Shown one piece after another: positions 1 to 5,807 of a DNA stretch of 6,234 bases. Location of the stretch: positions 1 through 6,234 of the forward strand of contig ONFH01000066.1 of the NCBI GenBank assembly GCA_900317015.1, read 5' to 3'. Below the pieces are notes generated by a model. That model did not search any database. It saw only the letters and a list, made by a program, of their open reading frames with translations, and was not told the DNA's origin. Made by a program: the position numbers and the translations under genes. This DNA comes from an uncultured Erysipelotrichaceae bacterium. Lineage in GTDB: Bacteria; Bacillota_I; Bacilli_A; Erysipelotrichales; Coprobacillaceae. How positions within the stretch are numbered: position 1 is the first letter of the stretch; the number at the start of each line of letters is the position of its first letter.

Positions 1-648
1 CAGGATGTTGACGAAAAGAAGCTGGCCACTGATCTTGATATCATTAATGAATTAAATGAACATGCAGCCGTTGTGACAACACCTTGGGATGAGATCTCAG
101 GCGATGCCATCTTAAAGGCTGCCGAAAATAAAGAATCATTAGAAAAAGCTTTAATGCAGGCCGAAGCGGAACATGAAGCTGAACAAGGTGAAGGTCATCA
201 TCACCATCACCACCATCATCATGATCACGATCATGAAGAACACGAACATGATCATGAACATCATCACCATCATCACCATGATCACCATGATCACGACCAT
301 GATCATTCAGGTGCTGCCATTGAAGATGAAGACTCTAAGGCATACTTTGATGAAGAAGATCTTCATGATGCAGATGAAGTCTTCAACTCAATCGGTATTG
401 AAACAGCTCATGCTTTCACTAGAGATGAATTAGAAGATAAATTAAAGACTTTAGCAACTGATGAATCATTAGGTCATATCTTGAGATCTAAAGGTATCGT
501 CAGAGGTGAAAATGATCATTGGTTCGAATTTGACTTCGTCGCTGGTGATTATGAGATCCGTGATACGACACCTGATGTTGGTGGTCGTTTATGTGTCATC
601 GGTTCTGATATCGATGCCCACAAGATCTATGAATTAATGAAAGGATAA
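1..648 (+). CDS. CobW/COG0523 G3E-family GTPase with His-rich loop, 3' part (5' end outside window)
   Basis: Putative GTP-dependent metallochaperone of the COG0523 (CobW/YjiA/ZagA) group, cytoplasmic, thought to deliver zinc or another transition metal. The frame is open from base 1, so 215 C-terminal residues are visible; the P-loop, CxCC and NKxD motifs would lie upstream. Visible residues 1-60 are the end of the GTPase domain and a Glu/Ala-rich linker. Residues 66-102 are a His/Asp/Glu tract with 26 His. Residues 127-213 match the CobW C-terminal domain, including the family-typical stretch GHILRSKGIV and a closing GRLCVIGSD. A GTG at 73 opens a shorter frame, but it has no convincing ribosome binding site and coding similarity continues upstream of it. 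The next gene follows after 4 bases, so the two are almost certainly co-transcribed. The family call is firm; the metal is inferred from the family and the His tract. Confidence 0.9.
   Translation, partial: QDVDEKKLATDLDIINELNEHAAVVTTPWDEISGDAILKAAENKESLEKALMQAEAEHEAEQGEGHHHHHHHHHDHDHEEHEHDHEHHHHHHHDHHDHDHDHSGAAIEDEDSKAYFDEEDLHDADEVFNSIGIETAHAFTRDELEDKLKTLATDESLGHILRSKGIVRGENDHWFEFDFVAGDYEIRDTTPDVGGRLCVIGSDIDAHKIYELMKG
196..306 (+). repeat. His-rich low-complexity tract inside the GTPase gene
   Basis: A run of CAT/CAC codons broken by GAT/GAC and GAA codes for 37 residues, of which 26 are His and the rest Asp or Glu. It includes runs of nine and seven His and several DH steps. At DNA level it is a degenerate short repeat rich in TGATCA and CATCAC words. 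Such loops between the GTPase and C-terminal domains are known in COG0523 and HypB proteins as metal-binding or storage segments. Mixed CAT and CAC use suggests an old tract rather than a recent triplet expansion. Confidence 0.9.
639..645 (+). promoter_or_regulatory. Ribosome binding site of the second GTPase gene, nested in the end of the first
   Basis: GAAAGGA lies in the last codons of the upstream gene, directly before its TAA stop (646-648), and 7 bases before the ATG at 653. This supports the ATG at 653 as the start and suggests translational coupling of the two GTPase genes. Confidence 0.75.
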
Positions 649-652
649 TCTT

Positions 653-1609
653 ATGGATTTAGAAACAAGAATCTACCTCTTCACAGGTTTTCTTGAAAGC
701 GGCAAGACAACTTTCATCGCCGATACAGTATGTAATACAAACTTCTGTGATGGCGAAGAAAGTGTCATCGTCATGTGTGAAGAAGGTGAAGTAGAATACA
801 GCACGTCTCAGCTTGAAGATCATAACACTCATGTTGTTTTAGTTGATGAATTTGAAGAATTAAACATGGACTTCTGGAATAAGTTAAGAGAAGACTATCA
901 TCCAACACAGGTCTTAGTTGAATACAACGGCATGTGGAATACAGATGACTTCATTAACTTACCTAAGCCAGCTGGCTGGGAATGTGTGCAGATCTTAACA
1001 ACGATCGATGCGACAAAGTTCAAATACTTTGTAAACAATACAAATATGCGTTCCCTTCTTTATCAGCACTGCTACCGCAGTGATGTCATCATCATTAACA
1101 GAATGGAAGAAGGCGCTAAGAAATCACCATTTAGAAATAACATCCGTGCCATGAACCCTCAGTGCCAGATCATCTATGAATTAAAAGATGGTACTGTCGA
1201 CAATAATATGAATGAAGAATTACCTTATGACTACAAGCCTCATGACTTAGTTGTCGAAGATCATGATTTCGGTGTCTTCTGTTATGACATGATGGAGCAT
1301 CCAGAACGTTATGACAAGAAGCATATCCGTATCAAAGGGAAATTCATTGGCAAAGACTCCGTTCAGAAAGATGGCTTTATCTTAGGTCGTTATGCCATGG
1401 TCTGCTGCGAACAGGATACATCACTCATTGGTTTGATCTGTATTTCTAAGGAATATAGAGAAAAACTCATTCCTGATGAATGGATCATCGTCGAAGGTGA
1501 TACACATCTTGTTTATGATGAAGAATATGGTCAAAACATCTGTGTCCTTGATGTGACAAAACTTGAAGGCACAAAACCTCTTGACTACGAATACGTTACA
1601 TTTGATTAG
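653..1609 (+). CDS. Divergent G3E (CobW-like) GTPase fused to a DUF1980/TIGR03943 (YcgQ-like) domain
   Basis: A 318-residue cytoplasmic protein with no signal peptide or membrane segment. The N-terminal half (about 5-185) is a CobW-type P-loop domain: Walker A GFLESGKTT at 12-20, a CEEGEVEY segment at 42-49 where the family has NEFGE, VLVEYNG at 87-93 in the Walker B place, and DVIIINRMEE at 144-153 where NKxD is expected. The CxCC metal motif is absent; the aligned stretch reads VLVDEFEEL. The C-terminal half (about 196-315) resembles DUF1980 proteins such as Bacillus YcgQ, with the pattern GRYAMVCC (245-252) and a following GDTH. DUF1980 proteins normally pair with a YcgR-type permease and often sit beside COG0523 genes. 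The likely role is a partner of the upstream GTPase in metal handling. Nucleotide specificity and activity are uncertain because NKxD is degenerate. The family assignment comes from motif reading, not a search. Confidence 0.82.
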   Translation: MDLETRIYLFTGFLESGKTTFIADTVCNTNFCDGEESVIVMCEEGEVEYSTSQLEDHNTHVVLVDEFEELNMDFWNKLREDYHPTQVLVEYNGMWNTDDFINLPKPAGWECVQILTTIDATKFKYFVNNTNMRSLLYQHCYRSDVIIINRMEEGAKKSPFRNNIRAMNPQCQIIYELKDGTVDNNMNEELPYDYKPHDLVVEDHDFGVFCYDMMEHPERYDKKHIRIKGKFIGKDSVQKDGFILGRYAMVCCEQDTSLIGLICISKEYREKLIPDEWIIVEGDTHLVYDEEYGQNICVLDVTKLEGTKPLDYEYVTFD

Positions 1610-1612
1610 AAG

Positions 1613-1640
1613 CAAGCAGGATCTCCTGCTTGTTTTTCTT
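1613..1640 (+). terminator. Rho-independent terminator of the GTPase operon
   Basis: A perfect 8-bp stem (CAAGCAGG / CCTGCTTG) with a 4-base loop ATCT is followed by TTTTTCTT. It begins 3 bases after the stop of the GTPase-DUF1980 gene. No U-rich tail follows the hairpin on the other strand, so it acts on + strand transcripts only. Confidence 0.93.
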
Positions 1641-1649
1641 TATAAGCTC

Positions 1650-1674
1650 AAAAACAGGCCTGTTTCAAGGCCTG
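1650..1674 (-). terminator. Rho-independent terminator of the beta-glucoside operon
   Basis: Read on the - strand, CAGGCC pairs with GGCCTG across an 8-base loop and is followed by five T (complement of 1650-1654). It lies about 20 bases after the stop of the 6-phospho-beta-glucosidase gene. The left arm sits in a 14-bp palindrome (1652-1665), so an alternative fold exists. Together with the + strand terminator at 1613-1640 it insulates the two converging operons. Confidence 0.82.
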
Positions 1675-1692
1675 CCGTTTGCTTTATACCGA

Positions 1693-3108
1693 TTAATACA
1701 CTTCCCCGTTGGAAGCAATGACTTGTTTATAATAATCAAAGGATTTCTTTTTATATCGCTGATATGTCCCATGACCTTCATCATCAAGATCGACATAGAT
1801 CATGCCATAACGTTTACTCATTTCCCCTGTTGAAGCAGAGATCAGATCAATGCATCCCCATGCGAGATAACCCATGAGATCTACACCATCTTCTTCAACG
1901 GCTTCTTTCATTGTTTTGATATGTTCATGAAGATAGGCAATACGGTAATCATCTTCAACGGTTCCGTTCACAAGTTCATCCTTGGCGCCAAGACCATTTT
2001 CCACAATGAAGAGTGGCTTCTGATAACGATCATATAAACTATTCAATGTAATACGTAATCCTAATGGATCGATCTGCCAGCCCCATTGAGAAGCTTTTAA
2101 ATAAGGATTACGTAATGTCGCAAAGACATTCCCATCCGTCTTCTGTGTGATCGTTTTATTGGTACTTGTTAAACGTGAAGAATAATAGCTCAGAGAAATA
2201 TAATCAACGGTATTCTCTTTTAAGAGATCATGATCTTCTTCATGAATATCTAAATGGATTCCTTTTCTTTCAAACATCTTTAAAGCATAGCTCGGATAAT
2301 ATCCACGTGACTGCACATCAATAAAGAAATAGCCTTCACGGTCTGCCTGGATACTCGCCCAGACATCTTTAGGATCTGGGGTATAAGGATACGTATTCCC
2401 AGCGGCTAACATGCACCCAATTTTATTTTCTGGATCAATTTCATGAGCCATTTTCGTCGCTAAAGCGGAAGCGACAAGTTCATGATGAGCAGCCTGATAA
2501 AGGACTTCTTCGCCCTCTCCCTCTTCTAAGATAATACCAGCTGCGGTAAATGGTAAATGTAAGATCATATTGATCTCATTGAAAGTAATCCAGTACTTTA
2601 CGATGCCTTTGTATCTTGTAAATAAGACTTTACAAAGCTTTAGATAACAGTCGATCATTTGACGAGACTTCCATGAGCCAAAGGCTTTTGTTAAAGCGAC
2701 TGGGGCATCGAAATGACAAATCGTCACAACTGGTTCAATATCATATTTCTTAAGTTCATGAAAAACATCATCATAGAATTTCAACCCGTCTTCATTGGGT
2801 TCTTCTTCTAACCCGGTAGGAAAGATTCTCGTCCAGGCAATTGAGAGACGAAAAGCTTTAAAGCCCATTTCTGCAAATAGTTTAATATCCTCTTTATAAT
2901 GATGATAGAAATCAATGCCATGCTTAGCTGGATAATTGTGCTGATCATCAAAAGCAAGATGATGCAAAACGCCTTTACAGATTGGAAAACGATCCTTGCC
3001 CGTTGGCTGAAGATCCACGTTCGCTAAACCACGATGAAGATCATAAGCGCCTTCGATCTGGTTGGCAGCCGTTGCTCCACCCCATAAAAAGTTATCATTC
3101 ATTTTCAT
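1693..3108 (-). CDS. bglA: 6-phospho-beta-glucosidase, glycoside hydrolase family 1
   Basis: Cytoplasmic retaining glycosidase that hydrolyses PTS-imported 6-phospho-beta-glucosides to glucose 6-phosphate plus aglycone. At 471 residues it has full family length and reads collinearly with E. coli BglA as recalled. Visible signatures are the GH1 N-terminal motif FLWGGATAANQIEG (7-20), acid/base Glu178 in TFNEI, WGWQIDPLGLR (342-352), nucleophile Glu370 in FIVENG, and the phosphate-binding segment ending SKRYG (Lys432, Tyr434, with Ser424 or Ser426). Ala425 stands where 6-phospho-beta-galactosidases have Trp, which favours a gluco substrate. The start ATG is preceded at 8 bases by GAGGA, inside the end of the regulator gene; a second ATG two codons on is a weaker candidate. 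It is the last gene of the operon and is followed by a terminator. The aglycone (salicin, arbutin, cellobiose or gentiobiose type) cannot be read from the sequence. Confidence 0.95.
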   Translation of the reverse strand: MKMNDNFLWGGATAANQIEGAYDLHRGLANVDLQPTGKDRFPICKGVLHHLAFDDQHNYPAKHGIDFYHHYKEDIKLFAEMGFKAFRLSIAWTRIFPTGLEEEPNEDGLKFYDDVFHELKKYDIEPVVTICHFDAPVALTKAFGSWKSRQMIDCYLKLCKVLFTRYKGIVKYWITFNEINMILHLPFTAAGIILEEGEGEEVLYQAAHHELVASALATKMAHEIDPENKIGCMLAAGNTYPYTPDPKDVWASIQADREGYFFIDVQSRGYYPSYALKMFERKGIHLDIHEEDHDLLKENTVDYISLSYYSSRLTSTNKTITQKTDGNVFATLRNPYLKASQWGWQIDPLGLRITLNSLYDRYQKPLFIVENGLGAKDELVNGTVEDDYRIAYLHEHIKTMKEAVEEDGVDLMGYLAWGCIDLISASTGEMSKRYGMIYVDLDDEGHGTYQRYKKKSFDYYKQVIASNGEVY

Positions 3109-3112
3109 ATTC

Positions 3113-3865
3113 TTAGTCCTCTTCTTTATTTAACCCATTAGCAATCGTCTTTAAAAGAAACTCTACGAGCAGATCATTTAATGATGGTCGAATATTTGGT
3201 AGCTGGATCACGTTGCCTGGAAAGTCCACATCCTTAGCACATGTGATCAGCCATTTTCTTTGCGGATATCTATTTAATATACGAAGACTTCTTGGTTCAT
3301 AAACAAATGAATACCCATTCACGCTAATGTAAATAATAATATCGTTGTCTTTTAGGTTTTTAAGTTTTTCTAACTTCTGATCACAGATGCGCACATCTTT
3401 CTTGACATAATCAAGGGTGCCCTGAAAGCGACGACAGATCGTCTCACTATCACCATGACCGATCATCATGATTGAATCTGCCTGTTCAATATCAGCTAAA
3501 AGACGTGTTAATTGTTCATAGTCGATCGAGACGATGGACTCTCTTAGACCAATGGTCAGATCATCCATCATCTTGATGGCATTATGTCTTAGACTTTCTT
3601 GATCAAACTGATAGAAAGGATACTTCTTTGCTAAGGAATCGACAGATTCCTGGACACTAAGTTTAAAGTCCTTAAAGTTTTCATAGCCTAAACGTTTCAC
3701 AAACTTGCTAATCATGGCCTTTGAGACAAAACAGCCTCTAGCCATCTCATCAATAGACATTGTCGGTATTTCATCAATATGTTCCTTGATAAAGGAGGCA
3801 ATCTGAAATGTCGTCTGATCAGTTTTTGGTGAATTGATAATGCTATTGATCGTATTGATTAACAT
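3113..3865 (-). CDS. MurR/RpiR-family transcriptional regulator (HTH + SIS domain)
   Basis: A 250-residue DNA-binding regulator of sugar-phosphate metabolism. Residues 1-75 form the RpiR helix-turn-helix domain, with the recognition segment around SIDEMARGCFVSKAMISKF (37-55) followed by LGYENFKDFK (59-68), typical of the family. Residues about 115-225 form a SIS sugar-phosphate-binding fold: SIMMIGHGDSE (131-141) is the first strand and loop, and IIYISVNGYS (177-186) takes the place of the usual S-x-SG-x-T signature, so the effector loop is atypical. It is a little shorter than common 280-290 residue members. It lies between the PTS gene (11 bases upstream) and bglA (4 bases downstream), which makes it the probable operon-specific regulator, with the palindrome at 5728-5750 as likely target. 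Whether it represses or activates is not shown. The start is supported by AAAGGA 5 bases before the ATG. Confidence 0.92.
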   Translation of the reverse strand: MLINTINSIINSPKTDQTTFQIASFIKEHIDEIPTMSIDEMARGCFVSKAMISKFVKRLGYENFKDFKLSVQESVDSLAKKYPFYQFDQESLRHNAIKMMDDLTIGLRESIVSIDYEQLTRLLADIEQADSIMMIGHGDSETICRRFQGTLDYVKKDVRICDQKLEKLKNLKDNDIIIYISVNGYSFVYEPRSLRILNRYPQRKWLITCAKDVDFPGNVIQLPNIRPSLNDLLVEFLLKTIANGLNKEED

Positions 3866-3870
3866 AAGGT

Positions 3871-3876
3871 TCCTTT
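3871..3876 (-). promoter_or_regulatory. Ribosome binding site of the RpiR regulator gene
   Basis: AAAGGA lies directly after the PTS gene stop codon (TAG, 3877-3879) and 5 bases before the regulator ATG at 3865. The 11-base gap leaves no room for a separate promoter, which supports co-transcription from the PTS promoter. Confidence 0.75.
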
Positions 3877-5667
3877 CTAAACAGCCAGTTTTAAGATGGC
3901 ATCACTTGTATTTGCCATACCTGTATGTTCTTCAAGAACATCTTTATAATCAGCACTATTGGTGATCAAAACTGGTGTATCTGTACTTAAATTTGCTGAT
4001 CTAATTATATCTAAATCTGCCTCTAATAGTAAATCACCTTTCATCACATGATCACCCTGTTTGACATGTGCTGTAAATGGTTTTCCTTCGAGATTGACAG
4101 TATCGATTCCACAGTGAATTAACATTTCAGTCCCTTTTGTACTTGTGAGACCAATGGCATGTTTCGTTGGGAATAATAAAGTCACAGTCCCATCAAATGG
4201 TGCATAGATCTTACCATCAGTTGGGGTAATATAGACGCCTTTACCCATAGCTTCACTTCTAAAAGCAGGATCACTGATTTCACTGATTGGATGAACTTCC
4301 CCATTCATTGGCGAAAGAATTTCTTCATCTTCAGCTTTTTCATCTTTATAAGTTAACATAGTTGCAATAAAACTGAAGCCCATGGAAATCACGATTGAGA
4401 TGGCAACGTTGATTAATGTCATACCAGCATTGCCTTTTGGATTTAAGAAACTAGGAATCGCAAAGACACCCATACCAGCCATCTGATAAACGAGGCAATT
4501 TGTTAAACCTAAATACATACCACCTAAAGCAGAGCCAATACATGTGATGACAAACTGTTTCATATGTGGAAGAGTGACCCCATAAATCGCTGGTTCAGTC
4601 ACACCAAAGATACCTGAGATCCATGCTGGTAAAGCAATATTCTTTAACTTCTGATCTTTAGTCTTTAGCCAGATGGCAAAGACTGTTGCCGTAGCCGCAA
4701 ATGTTGTTGGGAACTGACCAGCAAAGATTGGTGTTGGATTGCCAGTTGCTAAAGTCATGATGGCCGTGACCGCAAAGATTGAATGCACACCAAAGATAAC
4801 CATGATCTGCCACAAGCCGGCAATTAGGCCAAGCGCTAAAATTGGTGAAATCGCATAAATAGACATGATTCCATTTAATAATAAGTTAGAGACAAAGTTA
4901 GCAGCTGGACCAATGACCATAAAACCTAGTGGCGCACAAATTGCTAAAACGATCAGTGGAACTAAGAATGTCTTTACGACATCAGGAATAATTTTATTTA
5001 GGCGATGTGTCATCCATGCTGCAAGAGCTGTAATAATCACGATTGGTAATACAGTTGAAGTATAAGTAGCCTGGACTGTATATCCTAAAACAGTGACTTT
5101 TGCATTCTGTAATGATGGATATGTTAAAGCAGCCCCTAAAACGACACCAAGGATTGGATCAATCTTAAACTTCTTTGCACTTGTATACCCAATGACAACT
5201 GGCATTAATAAGAAGATCGCATCAGCTGCATCATAAAGTAATGTATATAATCCACTCTTTGTACTTAAAACACCAGCAAATGTTAAAATAGAAAGTAGTC
5301 CTTTTAACATACCAGAACCAGTCAGGACTGCTAACATTGGCATGAATAAAGCTGTCACCAAATCAAAGAAAGCTTCCTTAAATGGTTTCTTGACTTCTTC
5401 AACATTTTCATTTGTACTTAAACCAGCAACCTTTAAGACATCATCATAAACATCTGGTACATGGTTGCCGATTACGACCTGATATTGACCAGCTGATTTG
5501 ATCAAGCTGACAATTCCGTCAACATTCTTAAAATAATCATCATCAGCCTTTGATTCATCCTTTAAGACAAATCTAAGACGTGTTACACAATGTGTCAGGC
5601 TAGAAATATTTTCTTTTCCGCCTACGTGCGCAACGATAGATTGCGCTAATTTTTCATATTTACCCAT
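3877..5667 (-). CDS. bglF: PTS beta-glucoside transporter subunit IIBCA
   Basis: Membrane permease that imports a beta-glucoside and phosphorylates it at C6, using phosphate passed from HPr to its own EIIA and EIIB domains. It has 596 residues in B-C-A order, as in BglF/BglP. EIIB is about 1-85, with phospho-Cys27 in LTHCVTRLRF. EIIC is about 100-440, with multiple hydrophobic segments and the sugar-binding signature GVTEPAIYGV (355-364, Glu358). EIIA is about 447-596, with phospho-His518 in MLIHCGIDTV and the second active-site His503 in KHAIG. The frame extends 39 codons upstream to 5784, but that part crosses a terminator hairpin and has no family similarity; the chosen ATG at 5667 has AGGAGG 10 bases upstream and begins with the usual MGKYEKLAQ. 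It is first gene of the operon with the RpiR regulator and bglA. Substrate range beyond beta-glucosides is not determinable. Confidence 0.96.
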   Translation of the reverse strand: MGKYEKLAQSIVAHVGGKENISSLTHCVTRLRFVLKDESKADDDYFKNVDGIVSLIKSAGQYQVVIGNHVPDVYDDVLKVAGLSTNENVEEVKKPFKEAFFDLVTALFMPMLAVLTGSGMLKGLLSILTFAGVLSTKSGLYTLLYDAADAIFLLMPVVIGYTSAKKFKIDPILGVVLGAALTYPSLQNAKVTVLGYTVQATYTSTVLPIVIITALAAWMTHRLNKIIPDVVKTFLVPLIVLAICAPLGFMVIGPAANFVSNLLLNGIMSIYAISPILALGLIAGLWQIMVIFGVHSIFAVTAIMTLATGNPTPIFAGQFPTTFAATATVFAIWLKTKDQKLKNIALPAWISGIFGVTEPAIYGVTLPHMKQFVITCIGSALGGMYLGLTNCLVYQMAGMGVFAIPSFLNPKGNAGMTLINVAISIVISMGFSFIATMLTYKDEKAEDEEILSPMNGEVHPISEISDPAFRSEAMGKGVYITPTDGKIYAPFDGTVTLLFPTKHAIGLTSTKGTEMLIHCGIDTVNLEGKPFTAHVKQGDHVMKGDLLLEADLDIIRSANLSTDTPVLITNSADYKDVLEEHTGMANTSDAILKLAV

Positions 5668-5677
5668 AAATTCATTT

Positions 5678-5683
5678 CCTCCT
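5678..5683 (-). promoter_or_regulatory. Ribosome binding site fixing the PTS gene start
   Basis: A perfect AGGAGG (within CGAGGAGGAAA) sits 10 bases before the ATG at 5667. The more upstream ATG in the same frame (5784) lies in a terminator stem and has no comparable site, so 5667 is taken as the real start. Confidence 0.85.
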
Positions 5684-5697
5684 CGTTTGCAGGTATT

Positions 5698-5703
5698 ACT
5701 ATA
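5698..5703 (-). promoter_or_regulatory. Candidate -10 element of the beta-glucoside operon promoter
   Basis: TATAGT on the - strand matches the sigma-A -10 consensus at 5 of 6 positions and would place transcription start near 5691, giving a leader of about 24 bases. No good -35 hexamer lies at 16-18 bp; the best TTGA-type match (TTGAAG, 5724-5729) is 20 bp away. The promoter therefore looks weak or activator-dependent, or is misplaced here. Confidence 0.4.
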
Positions 5704-5715
5704 CATGCTCGAAGA

Positions 5716-5729
5716 TGAAAACGCTTCAA
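5716..5729 (-). promoter_or_regulatory. Candidate cre (CcpA) site
   Basis: TTGAAGCGTTTTCA on the - strand fits the Gram-positive catabolite-responsive element consensus TGNAARCGNWWNCA at 13 of 14 positions, the only mismatch being T for G at position 2. It covers the expected -35 region of the PTS operon promoter, a usual position for CcpA repression, and overlaps the palindrome by two bases. Confidence 0.6.
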
Positions 5730-5750
5730 AGTTTACAAAACGTGAACTTT
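5728..5750. promoter_or_regulatory. 23-bp palindrome, candidate operator for the RpiR regulator
   Basis: On the + strand, AAAGTTTAC and GTGAACTTT form 9-bp inverted half-sites separated by AAAAC; eight of nine pairs are symmetric, the exception being T/G at the sixth base. The site lies in the promoter region of the PTS-rpiR-bglA operon, clear of the upstream terminator hairpin. It is not followed by a T-run, so it is better explained as a dimer binding site than as a terminator. Assignment to the RpiR protein is by position only. Confidence 0.6.
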
Positions 5751-5766
5751 TTGCATTTTGAAACCC

Positions 5767-5802
5767 AAAAAGCGAAGGAATCATCTTCTGATTTCTTCGC
5801 TT
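5767..5802 (-). terminator. Rho-independent terminator of the surface-protein gene
   Basis: On the - strand an 8-bp stem AAGCGAAG/CTTCGCTT continues, after one A-C mismatch, into AATCA/TGATT with the 5-base loop GAAGA, and ends in TTTTT. It starts 5 bases after the stop of the surface-protein gene and separates that gene from the PTS operon promoter downstream. Confidence 0.92.
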
Positions 5803-5807
5803 AACAG

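Noticed and set aside
196..306. Short repeats read as a CRISPR-like array or an engineered His tag
   Set aside because: There are no regular spacers or repeat units. The tract is internal to a CobW protein, mixes CAT and CAC with Asp/Glu codons, and such loops are natural in this family.
173..433. Met/Ile/Thr-rich frame across the His tract
   Set aside because: It is a +1 shadow of the CAT/CAC-rich coding repeat, with no ribosome binding site and an unnatural composition.
73..648. A complete 191-residue His-rich protein starting at GTG 73
   Set aside because: The frame is open to base 1 and the upstream residues continue the GTPase domain end. There is no convincing ribosome binding site before 73, so it is the tail of a larger gene.
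4865..5065. Small + strand frame inside the PTS gene
   Set aside because: It lies antisense to the EIIC membrane domain, with no ribosome binding site or recognisable product. The frames at 1421-1615 (-) and 1630-1833 (+) were dismissed for the same reason.
5684..5807. RAT/antiterminator leader or riboswitch upstream of the PTS gene
   Set aside because: The only strong hairpin (5767-5802) lies directly after the upstream gene's stop and upstream of the candidate promoter. No competing RAT stem overlaps it.
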